A stretch of 64,000 nt of DNA from WRAU01 sp964277385 (GTDB lineage Bacteria; Pseudomonadota; Alphaproteobacteria; WRAU01; Hepatincolaceae). The stretch's first letter is position 1. Every line of letters begins with the position of its first letter. The translations under genes were made by a program, and so were the position numbers. The DNA lies in the NCBI GenBank assembly GCA_964277385.1, contig OZ195520.1:434001-498000 (forward strand). Direction: 5' to 3'. Positions 48,605 to 58,061 of the stretch are shown piece after piece. Under the pieces are notes generated by a model, which saw only the letters and a program-made list of their open reading frames with translations, was not told the DNA's origin and did not search any database.

Positions 48605-49192
48605 CTACTTCAATTTAGCTTCTACATATTCCCAGTTAATTAATTTATCAAACCAAATATTTAAAAAATCTGCTCTTTTGTTTCTATAGTCTATGTAATA
48701 AGAATGTTCCCAAACATCGCATCCAAGAATAGGAGTTTTTCCATGAACAAGAGGGTTTTCAGCATTAGGACATTTCATGATTTCTAGCTTATCTCCAGAC
48801 TTAGCTAACCAAACCCAACCAGAACCAAATACTCCTAAACCTTCTTTAATAATTTGTTCTTTGAATTTTTCAACACTGCCAAAGCTGTTACTTAAAGCAC
48901 TTACTACAGAAGATGGGAGTTTACCAACACCATTTGGTTTCATGGAATTCCAAAATTCTATATGATTAAAATGTTGAGCTGCATTGTTAAAAATAGGGTC
49001 TTCTTTATTATAAGATGCTTTTACTATTTCTTCTAAACGTTTACCTTTTAATTCATGATTTTCTAATAAATTATTCAAATTAGTAACATAAGTTTGATGG
49101 TGCTTACCATGATGATATTCTAAAGTTTCTGCTGACATATGAGGTGCTAAAGCATCTATAGCATAATTAAGTTTATTTAATTCAAAAGCCAT
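48605..49192 (-). CDS. sodB: superoxide dismutase [Fe]
   Basis: A 195-residue Fe/Mn-family superoxide dismutase converting superoxide to peroxide and oxygen. Metal ligands are the His in LEYHHGKHHQTYV (about 26), the His in AAQHFNHIEFWN, and Asp/His in GCDVWEHSYYIDYRN. The sequence AAQHFNHIEFW and short length fit the iron type. It has no signal peptide, so it is cytoplasmic. The ribosome site AAAGGAAT precedes the ATG. Confidence 0.94.
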   Translation of the reverse strand: MAFELNKLNYAIDALAPHMSAETLEYHHGKHHQTYVTNLNNLLENHELKGKRLEEIVKASYNKEDPIFNNAAQHFNHIEFWNSMKPNGVGKLPSSVVSALSNSFGSVEKFKEQIIKEGLGVFGSGWVWLAKSGDKLEIMKCPNAENPLVHGKTPILGCDVWEHSYYIDYRNKRADFLNIWFDKLINWEYVEAKLK

Positions 49193-49309
49193 TTTTATTA
49201 TTCCTTTTATATATTTTTATTATATATATATTGCATATATACTACAATTATAAAATATTATATTATGTATGTAAATAACATATTATATTACTAGGAAATT
49301 AAAAAAACT

Positions 49310-50071
49310 ATGAAAACAAACTTTGATAATAAATACCTGATTGCTTATTTATGTGATTCAAAAAAAATAAAAGATTTTATGGTTTTATTAAATTTTTATA
49401 GATTCTTATGTAATCTTATCTATAAAACTAAAGACTATAAATTGTATCAAATTAAGCTAAAATGGTTAATAGATCAAATTCCTTCTAGTATAAAAAGCAA
49501 TGTAGAAGAGGTAGATGCTTTTAAGATTTTAATAGAAAAATATTCTTTAGATAAAAACAAAATTTTATCTATGATAGAAGCAAAAGCAATAGATATGGAT
49601 AATTTTCCATTTTTTTCACAGAATGATCTTTTATGTTATATAGAAAAGACAGATGTTATGTTTTGGAATTTTTATGCTCAAATGCTATATGATGATTCGT
49701 TAACAAAAACAGAAATAGATAGTATTTCTAATATGGCAAGAGCTTTTGGAATTTTAGAAACTATTAGATTTTCTAATTTTAAAAAGTCAAAAAGTGTTTA
49801 CGTTCTGTTATATTCTAAAAACGACATGAAAAAAATAGAAAAACAAGAGAAAGAAAATATTAAAGCACTATTAGATTTATCAGATAATTATATAAAAGAA
49901 TCTTTTAAAAATAAAAGAAAAATTAAAAAATTACTACTTTTGAATTATTTTTCTAAAAATTTCATTAAGAATTTAAAAAAAGTTGACTATAAAGTTAATG
50001 ATAATTCAATATCCGATGTTAGTAAAATCACTTATTTAAAAATTATTTTAGTTTTAATATTTAGAATATAA
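49310..50071 (+). CDS. squalene/phytoene-synthase-like protein (NDUFAF6 type)
   Basis: A 253-residue helical protein. FYRFLCNLIYKTKDYKLYQIKLKWLIDQI and MIEAKAIDMDNFPF match the pattern of the NDUFAF6/C8orf38 branch of the squalene/phytoene synthase fold, as do CYIEKTDVMFWNFYAQML and NMARAFGILETIRFSNFKKSKSVYV. In mitochondria NDUFAF6 helps complex I assembly and is not a synthase. The aspartate-rich substrate motifs of true synthases are largely absent here. With a complete nuo operon nearby, an assembly role is a reasonable inference. The last 80 residues are Lys-rich and divergent. Confidence 0.6.
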   Translation: MKTNFDNKYLIAYLCDSKKIKDFMVLLNFYRFLCNLIYKTKDYKLYQIKLKWLIDQIPSSIKSNVEEVDAFKILIEKYSLDKNKILSMIEAKAIDMDNFPFFSQNDLLCYIEKTDVMFWNFYAQMLYDDSLTKTEIDSISNMARAFGILETIRFSNFKKSKSVYVLLYSKNDMKKIEKQEKENIKALLDLSDNYIKESFKNKRKIKKLLLLNYFSKNFIKNLKKVDYKVNDNSISDVSKITYLKIILVLIFRI

Positions 50072-50132
50072 TGTAAAAACTATAAGAGAAACAAGGATAC
50101 TACGTAATACCTACTAATTAAGTAAGAAATAA

Positions 50133-50162
50133 TTGACTATTACAATAACAAAGTGTTATAAT
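50133..50162 (+). promoter_or_regulatory. sigma-70-type promoter of the TonB-dependent receptor
   Basis: TTGACT (50133-50138) and TATAAT (50157-50162) with an 18-base spacer, ending 44 bases before the receptor start. This is close to the sigma-70 consensus. No certain iron-regulator box was recognised. Confidence 0.55.
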
Positions 50163-50206
50163 ATTGTTCATGTAGTATAAAGAAGCAAAGAAAGGTTATT
50201 GAAAAA

Positions 50207-52243
50207 ATGAAAAAAAAATTAATTATCTCATTATTGCCCATGGTTATATTAAGTTTTCAAGGTAAGGCACAAGAGGAAAAAAGTATTCGTTTATCAGATA
50301 CTGTAGTATCTACAAAGGGATTTAGTTCAAAATCACAAGATGAAAGCAAAAATATATCTGTAATTAATAAAGATGATATAGAAAAAAAAGGTTATTCTTA
50401 TTTGTCGGATATTTTTGCTAATTCGCCTTATATTAGTGTAAAATCTGGAGAAAAAGGTAGTGATAGATCAATAGATATGAGAGGGCAAGGTAAGGAATCA
50501 TCATCTAAAGTTAAGGTTATGGTTGATGGTGTTCCACTAAATATTTTAGATACATCTCATTCTCAAAGTCCGCTAAATTCAATCAATCCTTCTCAAATGG
50601 ATCAAATAGAAATAATTCCAGGTGGTGGTTCTGTTTTATACGGAAACAATGCTACTGGTGGAACTATTAATGTTATAACGAAGGCAGATAATCAAAAACA
50701 ATATATTTATGCTCAAAACTTATATAAATCTTATAATACAGATGATTTCTCAATGGGTATAGGTCAATCTTTAAACGATAAATTTTATGTGCATTTTGAT
50801 TATTCTTTTATAAATGGTGAAGGTTATAGGGATTTAGATCAAAGAAATTCTCATTTTGTGAGTAGTGGAGTAACATATACTATCACAGATAGTCAAAAGT
50901 TATCATTTATTATTAAATATTCTGAGAATAAAGGAATAACAAGTGATGGTATCTCAAAAGAAGAAATTAAACAAAATAGAAAAAAATCTGGAGCTTTTGT
51001 AAGCGATTATAATAATATAGCAACAGATTATGCTATAAAATACGATGGTAAGATTAGTAATAATTATGAAATTAATGCAAAAGTTTACCATCAAGAATTA
51101 AAATCTGATGTTGATGGTGTTGGTAAAATTCATTATGGAACTACAACTTATGATGGTTCTATGATAGGTGGATTTAAAGAAACTAAATCTGGCACAAATT
51201 TAAAACAAAAGATTATATATGGCACAGGTAGTGTAATAACTGGATATGATTATGTTCATAATAAATTGTTAAGAGATAGTAATGTTCATATGGATACAGG
51301 AGCTCCTCCACCTCATGACAAGTATAACTTATTAGCGGAAAATAAATTAATTAAAGATACTCATAGTGTGTTTGCAATATTAGATCAAAAAATTATTGGT
51401 AATTTAAAACTTAATTCTGGTTTTAGATATGAGTTTGCTTTTTATGATTTAGATAGAAAAAATAGTGTAAATAATTACCCTCCATCTTTTGTTAACGCTA
51501 ATAAAAATGATAATAATCAAGCATACTCAGCAGGACTTAGTTATGATATTAATTCTTTAAATAAAATTTATTTATCTTATGAAAGGGGTTATGTTTCTCC
51601 TTCTCCTGTTCAATTAACAGATAAAGATGATAAAGGATATACTATAAATAATTTAAAATCTCAAACTGGAGATAACTATGAAATAGGTTACAAAGGATAT
51701 GCTTTGAATTCTTATTTTAGCCTTACTGCTTTTTATTCTCAGAGTAATAATGAAATAGTTCGTAGTGGTGATGAGCATAAATCATGGAAATACGAAAACA
51801 TAGAAAAAACTAAAAGAATGGGTTTAGAAGCTTTTGCTGAACAAAATGTTGGAAAGTTTACACTAACAGAAGGTGCAACTTATATAAATACTAAAGTTTT
51901 AGAAGGTATTTATAAAAATCAAGAAGTGGCTACTGTTCCAGACTATAAAGTTGTTTTAAGTGGTAGGTATGAAATAGTTGAGGAATTAAATTTAGGATTA
52001 AGAGTTAATCTTACTGGCAGATACCTAGAAAATAATTTTATTTTAGATAATCAAGAAAGTTATGCGCCAAGTGTATCAACAGCAGATTTATTTGTAAACT
52101 ATAAACCAGTTGAAAAACTATACGTTTTAGCAGGTATTAACAACCTATTTAACGAAAAATATAATTTATCGCAAGATAGTTATGGAAATTATGTTGTAGC
52201 ATCAGAAAGAAACTTCTATTTAGGTTTAAAATATGAATTCTAA
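50207..52243 (+). CDS. TonB-dependent outer membrane receptor
   Basis: A 678-residue ligand-gated outer-membrane channel. The signal peptide ends near GKA-QEE (about 22). A TonB box (DTVVST, 31-36) leads to the plug, with PYISVKSGEKGSDRSIDMRGQGKESS, KVMVDGVPLN and VLYGNNATGGTINVITK. A 22-strand barrel follows, ending in the typical aromatic YLGLKYEF. A late INNLFNEKYNLSQDSYGNYV is common in siderophore, heme and vitamin receptors. The substrate is not determined. tonB follows 131 bases downstream on the same strand, after a long hairpin. Confidence 0.93.
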   Translation: MKKKLIISLLPMVILSFQGKAQEEKSIRLSDTVVSTKGFSSKSQDESKNISVINKDDIEKKGYSYLSDIFANSPYISVKSGEKGSDRSIDMRGQGKESSSKVKVMVDGVPLNILDTSHSQSPLNSINPSQMDQIEIIPGGGSVLYGNNATGGTINVITKADNQKQYIYAQNLYKSYNTDDFSMGIGQSLNDKFYVHFDYSFINGEGYRDLDQRNSHFVSSGVTYTITDSQKLSFIIKYSENKGITSDGISKEEIKQNRKKSGAFVSDYNNIATDYAIKYDGKISNNYEINAKVYHQELKSDVDGVGKIHYGTTTYDGSMIGGFKETKSGTNLKQKIIYGTGSVITGYDYVHNKLLRDSNVHMDTGAPPPHDKYNLLAENKLIKDTHSVFAILDQKIIGNLKLNSGFRYEFAFYDLDRKNSVNNYPPSFVNANKNDNNQAYSAGLSYDINSLNKIYLSYERGYVSPSPVQLTDKDDKGYTINNLKSQTGDNYEIGYKGYALNSYFSLTAFYSQSNNEIVRSGDEHKSWKYENIEKTKRMGLEAFAEQNVGKFTLTEGATYINTKVLEGIYKNQEVATVPDYKVVLSGRYEIVEELNLGLRVNLTGRYLENNFILDNQESYAPSVSTADLFVNYKPVEKLYVLAGINNLFNEKYNLSQDSYGNYVVASERNFYLGLKYEF

Positions 52244-52276
52244 TAAAAGTATGTTATAGTAGAAAAGGCTAAATTA

Positions 52277-52348
52277 TTAAATTTTGCCAGTGTTTAGTTC
52301 CAGAGTATTTAGCTAAATTAATACTTACTTATCGCTGGCAAAATTTAA
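52277..52348 (+). promoter_or_regulatory. long nested hairpin between the receptor gene and tonB
   Basis: A perfect 14-base inverted repeat, TTAAATTTTGCCAG (52277-52290) and CTGGCAAAATTTAA (52335-52348), encloses 44 bases. Inside, AGTATT and AATACT form a second small stem. TTTTTAT follows. It may be a terminator or attenuator, or a processing site lowering tonB relative to the receptor. Confidence 0.55.
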
Positions 52349-52374
52349 TTTTTATAAAATTAATAAAAATTATT

Positions 52375-53004
52375 ATGTTAGTAAAACTAAGTAACAATAT
52401 TGATGTTTTAAAAAAATTAAAAGAAAGTAAGTGCTTAATTGTTTCTACAGTGTTGCATGTTTTTGTTGTTTTGCTATTTTTATGTCCTCATTTATTTTTT
52501 AAAAGTGAGAGAAAATTCCTTTCAAATAATACTCAGATGGTTGTTCAAATTTTAATTCAAAATAATCAATCAATATCAAAAGATAAAAAACAAGATAAAG
52601 ACAGTATTTTACCAAAAAATAAAAATAAACTAGATAAAAAAACTTCTAAAAAAGAAAATAATCAAAAAAATGATGTTAATAATGAAGAAACTATAGTTGC
52701 TAATCAGAATATTGCTAACGTTAAGTATAGCATTTTAAAAAGTAAAGAGCCGAAATATCCTATAACGGCTAAAAGGTTAAACCTAACTCAAGAAGTTATT
52801 ATAAAAACAAGACTACTAATAGATAAACAAGGTAATATAACTGAAATAGAATTTATAGATTCAAATATAAATAAATCATTAGAAGGTTTTTTTCATAAAG
52901 AAATCATCAATTCACTAAATACTTGGAAATTTTCACAAGTAACAATAGATAATAATCCAGTTAGAATTTACTTTTACAAAAATTTTGTATTTAAAAATAA
53001 CTAA
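52375..53004 (+). CDS. tonB: energy transducer TonB
   Basis: A 209-residue inner-membrane protein that passes proton-motive energy to outer-membrane receptors. The single N-terminal helix (LIVSTVLHVFVVLLFLC) carries the SxxxH motif needed for ExbB/ExbD contact. A Lys/Asn-rich linker (about 62-112) replaces the usual Pro-rich one. The C-terminal domain (PKYPITAKRLNLTQEVIIK ... NTWKFSQVTIDNNPVRIY) is standard. No exbB or exbD is beside it. Confidence 0.9.
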   Translation: MLVKLSNNIDVLKKLKESKCLIVSTVLHVFVVLLFLCPHLFFKSERKFLSNNTQMVVQILIQNNQSISKDKKQDKDSILPKNKNKLDKKTSKKENNQKNDVNNEETIVANQNIANVKYSILKSKEPKYPITAKRLNLTQEVIIKTRLLIDKQGNITEIEFIDSNINKSLEGFFHKEIINSLNTWKFSQVTIDNNPVRIYFYKNFVFKNN

Positions 53005-53317
53005 TACCTATATTAGGTCATTATATTAAAAATTAATCGGATAAATATAATTTTTGCGAGGCAACATTTTTATTGTAATATTTTTCATAATCAATAATAA
53101 ATATTAGAGATAATTGCAAAATAAACCTAATTTTTTTTGAGATATAGAACTTATAATTATAATCAATTAAATTTTATAATTAAATATTAAGGATACTGTT
53201 CCTTAATTATTTAACATATAAACACAATTTTACACAAATAAAAACTTTATTCGTTTTATGTCGTTATTAAATACTAATAAGATAGCGCATCACAAGCTTG
53301 CAGATTTAGATATAACC
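53005..53317. other. gap between convergent tonB and cutC
   Basis: No gene. It contains an 8-base perfect hairpin (ATTAAGGA 53186-53193, TCCTTAAT 53200-53207, six-base loop) that may stop transcription from one or both sides, though the T-run is poor. Confidence 0.4.
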
Positions 53318-53953
53318 TTAATCTATTGGAACAATCAATTTTCCGTGATAGGCATCAGCAGGAATATTATTTATCACATCTTTTAAATTAGTAGAGGTAA
53401 TTTTTCCAGCAGCGGTAAGTTTGATTCCATATTTTAGGCATTCATTGTAAGTTTTAAAAAGATTTTCCTTACCTTCATATACATTAGTAGCTAAACCACC
53501 ACTACTTAAAATATGTTTAATTCCAATTCTTTTAATTTTTTCTACTTCTAAATAATTATCTTTGATTTCATCAAAAGCACGATGAAGTATAGTATCAATT
53601 CCAGTAGATGCTTGTACTAAAATATCCATCAGATTATAATCTAAGGTATTATCTTCTTTCAAACAACCAAATACAACTCCATCAACTCCCAAACTTTTAC
53701 AAACATTAATATCATGAATCATAATATTAATTTCATTTTCATTATAAATAAAATTTCCACCACGAGGCCTTATCATAACAAAAGAAGGGATAGAAAGTTT
53801 ATCAGCACAAAGTTTAATTGTTCCATAAGAAGGAGTAGTGCCTCCAACAGCCAAATTATCACATAATTCTATTCTTGTAGCACCATTATTTTGAGCTTTA
53901 AAACTATCGATAAAACCTTCAGTGCAAGCTTCAATTATATATTTTGATTTCAT
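53318..53953 (-). CDS. cutC: CutC family protein
   Basis: A 211-residue TIM-barrel protein. The start IEACTEGFIDSFKAQNNGATRIELCDNLAVGGTTPS contains the family signature (E-C...GA.RIELC..L..GG.TPS). VMIRPRGGNFIYNENE and LHRAFDEIKD follow, and HILSSGGLATNVYEG is close to the family pattern. CutC was named for copper tolerance in E. coli, but its real reaction is unsettled. It is slightly shorter than E. coli CutC. It lies 14 bases downstream of manA on the same strand. Confidence 0.88.
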   Translation of the reverse strand: MKSKYIIEACTEGFIDSFKAQNNGATRIELCDNLAVGGTTPSYGTIKLCADKLSIPSFVMIRPRGGNFIYNENEINIMIHDINVCKSLGVDGVVFGCLKEDNTLDYNLMDILVQASTGIDTILHRAFDEIKDNYLEVEKIKRIGIKHILSSGGLATNVYEGKENLFKTYNECLKYGIKLTAAGKITSTNLKDVINNIPADAYHGKLIVPID

Positions 53954-53967
53954 AGATATAATCCTAA

Positions 53968-54954
53968 TTATATTTTTGGTTTAGTTATTAAAATACTACA
54001 TAAATTATTAGTATTGCTTCTAATTTTAAAAGTCAAATTAGCTGGTAATAAAACAGTATCACCTTTTTTAGCAATTACTTCAAGATTAGAATTAATACTA
54101 ACCTCACCATTGGTTACAGATAAAAGAGCACAAACTTCAGAATCCGTTTTAAAAGTAAGTTCTTTGTTTATATGGTAGTTATAAGATTCAAAATACTCAG
54201 AATCTAGAACTTTATAATTATTTTTAATATCAATATCTTTGATATCAGGTTGATTATCTTTGTTAAAATCTATGCAAATCAAACTTTCATTTATGTGTAA
54301 ATCACGAGAATTACCATGACGATCAACTCTACCCCAATCACTTACCCTATAAGTAGTATCGCTATTTTCTTGAATTTCTAAAATAAGATTTCCAGCACCT
54401 ATAGAATGAATAATTCCAGATTCTACATAAATTAACTGATTAGTGTTAGTTTTTTTTATATTAACAAAGTTTAATAACTTATCAGAAAATAAGTTTTTTA
54501 TAAAATCATCTTTAAAAGATTGATCATTATCATAAGAGATTTTATTTAATCCAGCCATTATAATAGCATCTTTCTCATGACACAGAATATACCAAAATTC
54601 AGTTTTAGATTGAGCATTATCAGACAATTTAGATAGGTCTACTTTTTTAGGATGAATTTGTAAAGAAAGATTTTGTTTAGCATCTAATATTTTAACAAGA
54701 ATAGGGAAAGGCTTATTAGGATCAAGCTTATTTCCAAAAATAGATTTTCCATATTTTTCCCTAAGAACTTTAATACTTAATCCTTTAAGATATCCATTAA
54801 TAACAACACTTTGATCATCATCTCTATCACAAATATCCCAAGATTCACCTATTAAAGAATCATCTGTTAAAGGTTGTTTTTTTAGTTTTTTTATAATATT
54901 TTCACCACCCCAAATACGTTGCTTAAAAATAGTATTAAACTTTATAGGATACAT
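53968..54954 (-). CDS. manA: class I mannose-6-phosphate isomerase
   Basis: A 328-residue cupin-fold zinc enzyme interconverting fructose-6-P and mannose-6-P. The start FNTIFKQRIWGGENI, LSLQIHPKKVD (metal-binding Gln/His) and KTEFWYILCHEKDAIIMAGL are diagnostic. VESGIIHSIGAGNLILEIQENSDTTYRVSDWGR holds the last His and Glu. The short form resembles Firmicutes-type ManA/Pmi. Mannose-6-P may feed nucleotide sugars for surface polysaccharide. The promoter would lie in 54955-55134, shared with divergent skp. Confidence 0.9.
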   Translation of the reverse strand: MYPIKFNTIFKQRIWGGENIIKKLKKQPLTDDSLIGESWDICDRDDDQSVVINGYLKGLSIKVLREKYGKSIFGNKLDPNKPFPILVKILDAKQNLSLQIHPKKVDLSKLSDNAQSKTEFWYILCHEKDAIIMAGLNKISYDNDQSFKDDFIKNLFSDKLLNFVNIKKTNTNQLIYVESGIIHSIGAGNLILEIQENSDTTYRVSDWGRVDRHGNSRDLHINESLICIDFNKDNQPDIKDIDIKNNYKVLDSEYFESYNYHINKELTFKTDSEVCALLSVTNGEVSINSNLEVIAKKGDTVLLPANLTFKIRSNTNNLCSILITKPKI

Positions 54955-55134
54955 TTTATGTTTTCTCTAAGCTCTATAATAATTAACCTTTTGTTAAGTG
55001 TAACAGAAATTTTTTTATAAGGAATTATAAACTTTTATATAATGAAAAAATAGTATATTATATAAGTCGAGTGTTGCAAGTTAATTGCAATACAAGTGAA
55101 ATGAAAGATATTAATAATATAAGGATAGTTTAAT

Positions 55135-55656
55135 ATGAAAAGTATATATGTAGTAGCTTGTTTTTTATTTCTAACGTTTGGTGCCTACGCTACAGAATTT
55201 GGTATTGTAGATTACCAAATGGTTATTCAAAAATCAAAGGCCTTTAATAGTTTTCAATCTCAAGCTGAATCTAATAAAAAAGACTTGGAATCTCAATTTC
55301 AAAAAGAAAGTGATAACTTAAAATTAATGGAAGAAACTCTAGTTAAGAAAAGACCAGAGTATTCTGAAACAGAGTTTAATAAAAGAAGAGCAGAATTTGA
55401 AAGCAAAGTAGATGCTTTTAGAACAAAATTTCAAACTAAGCAAACAGAATTTGAAAAAAATAATAATGAAGCTCTGAAAACAATTGAAGATCAAAGTAAA
55501 AAAGCTATTGCAGAAGTTTCAAAAGCTAAAAAACTTGAAATGGTATATCAAGCAGCGGCTCTTGCTTATTATGATAAAGCAAAAGATATATCAGATGAAG
55601 TTCTTAAAAAACTAGATTCTTCTTTACCAAAAGTTTCATTAAAGAAAGTTTCTTAA
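55135..55656 (+). CDS. skp: OmpH/Skp periplasmic chaperone
   Basis: A 173-residue protein with a signal peptide (KSIYVVACFLFLTFGAYA, cleavage near residue 19). The mature chain starts EFGIVDYQMVIQKSKAF, as in Skp, and then forms a long Lys/Glu-rich coiled coil (about 45-130). Skp trimers escort unfolded outer-membrane proteins to BamA. bamA, often directly upstream in this cluster, is absent; manA lies divergently instead. The stop shares one base with the lpxD start. Confidence 0.88.
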   Translation: MKSIYVVACFLFLTFGAYATEFGIVDYQMVIQKSKAFNSFQSQAESNKKDLESQFQKESDNLKLMEETLVKKRPEYSETEFNKRRAEFESKVDAFRTKFQTKQTEFEKNNNEALKTIEDQSKKAIAEVSKAKKLEMVYQAAALAYYDKAKDISDEVLKKLDSSLPKVSLKKVS

Positions 55657-56681
55657 TGATTAAAGAGTTTAAGTTCCAAAAAGATGTACAATTTTTATCT
55701 ATAAAAGAAATTTCAAATTTAACTAATGGACAAATTATTGGAGATGCGGACTTAAAAATAAGTTCTGTATCTTCAATAGAAAAAGGAACAAGTACCGATA
55801 TTTCTTTTTTAAATGGACCTTCGTACTTGGATAAATTTATGTCTTCCAAGTCAGGAGCTTGTTTTATTAAAAAAAAATATATTGATAAAGCCCCAAAAGG
55901 TATGACTTTGATTGTGGTAAAGGATCCTTATTTATCTTTTGCCATGACTTCGTCTAAAATTTTTCCTCTTCCTAAATTTGAAGAGAAAATTGGAGCTATT
56001 ACAGATATAGATAAAACCGCTAAGATAGGAAAAAATTGTCATATTTCAAATTTTGTAACTATTGGTAAAAATGTTATTATTGGTGATAATGTTTATATCG
56101 GCCCAAATACCACAATATATGATGATGTTATTATTGGTAGCAGTGGATATATCTATTCTAATGTATCTATAAAATATTCAGTAATAGGAGATAATTTTAT
56201 AATTCATGATGGAGCAAAAATAGGTCAAGATGGTTTTGGTTTTGCTCCTAATCCTTCTGGACATGTTAAAATTCCTCAAATAGGTGGGGTGATTATTGCT
56301 AATAATGTAGAAATAGGAGCTAATTCTTGCATAGATAGAGGGGCTTTAAATGATACAGTTATAAGCGAAGGAACTAAAATAGATAACATGGTGCAAATAG
56401 CACACAATGTTATAATTGGTAAGCATTGTTTTTTAGCTTCAGGAGTAGGAATTGCAGGTAGTTCAGTAATAGAAGATTATGTATCAATAGGTGGTGGAGC
56501 TGGTATTGCTCCCAATGTTGTAATTGGTTCGGGAACTCAAATATCTCCGATGTCTGGTGTGGCTCACAATGTTGAAAAAGGATCTATATTAATAGGAACA
56601 CCAGCCATGAATTTTACTACTTTTTGGCGGATTCAGGTTTTGTTGAAAAGATTTTTAAAAAGTTATTATAAAAAAAACTGA
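55656..56681 (+). CDS. lpxD: UDP-3-O-acylglucosamine N-acyltransferase
   Basis: A 341-residue trimeric acyltransferase for the third step of lipid A synthesis. The N-terminal uridine-binding domain has SSVSSIEKGTSTDISFLNGP. The hexapeptide left-handed helix covers about 105-315, with HDGAKIGQDGFGFAP and catalytic VQIAHNVIIGKH. The C-terminal helix (WRIQVLLKRF) binds acyl carrier. It ends with TGA. Length is normal. Confidence 0.95.
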   Translation: MIKEFKFQKDVQFLSIKEISNLTNGQIIGDADLKISSVSSIEKGTSTDISFLNGPSYLDKFMSSKSGACFIKKKYIDKAPKGMTLIVVKDPYLSFAMTSSKIFPLPKFEEKIGAITDIDKTAKIGKNCHISNFVTIGKNVIIGDNVYIGPNTTIYDDVIIGSSGYIYSNVSIKYSVIGDNFIIHDGAKIGQDGFGFAPNPSGHVKIPQIGGVIIANNVEIGANSCIDRGALNDTVISEGTKIDNMVQIAHNVIIGKHCFLASGVGIAGSSVIEDYVSIGGGAGIAPNVVIGSGTQISPMSGVAHNVEKGSILIGTPAMNFTTFWRIQVLLKRFLKSYYKKN

Positions 56682-56700
56682 TTATTAGTGGAGGAAAATA

Positions 56701-57153
56701 ATGTCAGAAAAATCTAATGTTGTTTTGGATATAAATGAAATAAAAAAATTGCTACCTCATAGATATCCATTTTTGCTAGTAGATAGGGTTACTGAGTTTT
56801 CTGCAGGTGAGTATATTAAGGCTATTAAAAATGTAACAGCTAATGAGGAATTTTTTCAAGGACATTTTCCAGAATATCCTATTATGCCAGGTGTTTTAGT
56901 TGTGGAGTCTTTGGCACAAACTTCAGCACTTTATTATTTATTAAATCTAGGATTAAAAGAAAATAATAAATCTGTATTTTTTATGGGAGTGGATGCTTGT
57001 AAATTTAGAAAACCAGTTGTTCCTGGAGACATAATTAATCTAAAAGTTTCTCCTATTCAAATAAGAGGGAAAATTTGTAAAATGAGAGCAGAAGCATATG
57101 TGGATGGAAAGATAGTATGCGAAGCTAACTTAATCGCAATGATGGAAGGATAA
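56701..57153 (+). CDS. fabZ: 3-hydroxyacyl-ACP dehydratase FabZ
   Basis: A 150-residue hot-dog-fold dehydratase in fatty acid elongation. It has LPHRYPFLLVDRV, the catalytic HFPEYPIMPGVLVVESLAQTSA (His and Glu), and MGVDACKFRKPVVPGD. It lies between lpxD and lpxA, linking fatty acid and lipid A supply. GGAGGA precedes the ATG. Confidence 0.96.
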   Translation: MSEKSNVVLDINEIKKLLPHRYPFLLVDRVTEFSAGEYIKAIKNVTANEEFFQGHFPEYPIMPGVLVVESLAQTSALYYLLNLGLKENNKSVFFMGVDACKFRKPVVPGDIINLKVSPIQIRGKICKMRAEAYVDGKIVCEANLIAMMEG

Positions 57154-57156
57154 AAA

Positions 57157-57966
57157 ATGAGCATACATCCAACAGCAATTATTTCAAAAGGGGCTATTAT
57201 TCCAAATAGTTGTACTATTGGTCCTTTTTGTATAGTTGGATCGCAAGTAAAATTATCAGAACATGTAATTCTAATGGCGAATGTTTATATAGAAGGTGAT
57301 GTTGAAATTGGTGAAAAAACAGTAGTTTTTCCGTTTGCAGTTATTGGTGTTAAATCTCAAGATCTTAAATATAAAGGCGAACCAACAAAAATTATTATTG
57401 GTAAAAATAATCAAATAAGGGAACATGTAACAATTCATATTGGAACAGAAGCCGGAGGAGGTATTACAAAAATAGGTGATAATTGTTTACTTATGGTTGC
57501 TTCTCATGTTGCTCATGATGTTCAAATTGGAAACAATGTAATTATTGATAATAATGTTTTACTTGCCGGACATATTATTGTAGAAAATGATGTAATTATT
57601 GGCGGTGGTAGTGCTATTCATCAATTTTGTAGAATTGGTCAAGGAACGTTTATAGGTGGTATGAGTGGAATCACAGAAGATATTGTTCCTTTTTCATTAT
57701 ATACAGGAGTAAGAGATAGTGCCGAAATAAAAGGTGTTAATCTTGTTGGATTAAAAAGAAGAGGATTTTCTCGTGATGAGATTCGTGAAATGAATGAAAT
57801 CTATGACATACTGTTTTCTAAAGATAATAATTTTTCTGATAATATAAATAAAATTAAATCTTTAAATTCAGAAAGTAGAATGGCTAAAATTTTAATTAAA
57901 TTTTTAGATTCTAAAAAATCAAGAGGAATATGTACCGTTTATAAACAAAATAGAAATAAAATATAA
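57157..57966 (+). CDS. lpxA: UDP-N-acetylglucosamine acyltransferase
   Basis: A 269-residue trimeric left-handed-helix acyltransferase for the first step of lipid A. IHPTAIISKGAIIPNS, GVKSQDLKYKGEPTKIIIG, NQIREHVTIHIGT and CLLMVASHVAHDVQIGNN (catalytic His) are as expected. The C-terminal helices include GVNLVGLKRRGFSRDEI. It lies 3 bases after fabZ. Confidence 0.96.
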   Translation: MSIHPTAIISKGAIIPNSCTIGPFCIVGSQVKLSEHVILMANVYIEGDVEIGEKTVVFPFAVIGVKSQDLKYKGEPTKIIIGKNNQIREHVTIHIGTEAGGGITKIGDNCLLMVASHVAHDVQIGNNVIIDNNVLLAGHIIVENDVIIGGGSAIHQFCRIGQGTFIGGMSGITEDIVPFSLYTGVRDSAEIKGVNLVGLKRRGFSRDEIREMNEIYDILFSKDNNFSDNINKIKSLNSESRMAKILIKFLDSKKSRGICTVYKQNRNKI

Positions 57967-58061
57967 TTTTATTTAAAGAATATTTAGTTAAATTTTATAT
58001 TTATAGTATATTAATAAATATATTTATTGATGATTTTTTAAAAAGTATAAATAACATACAT

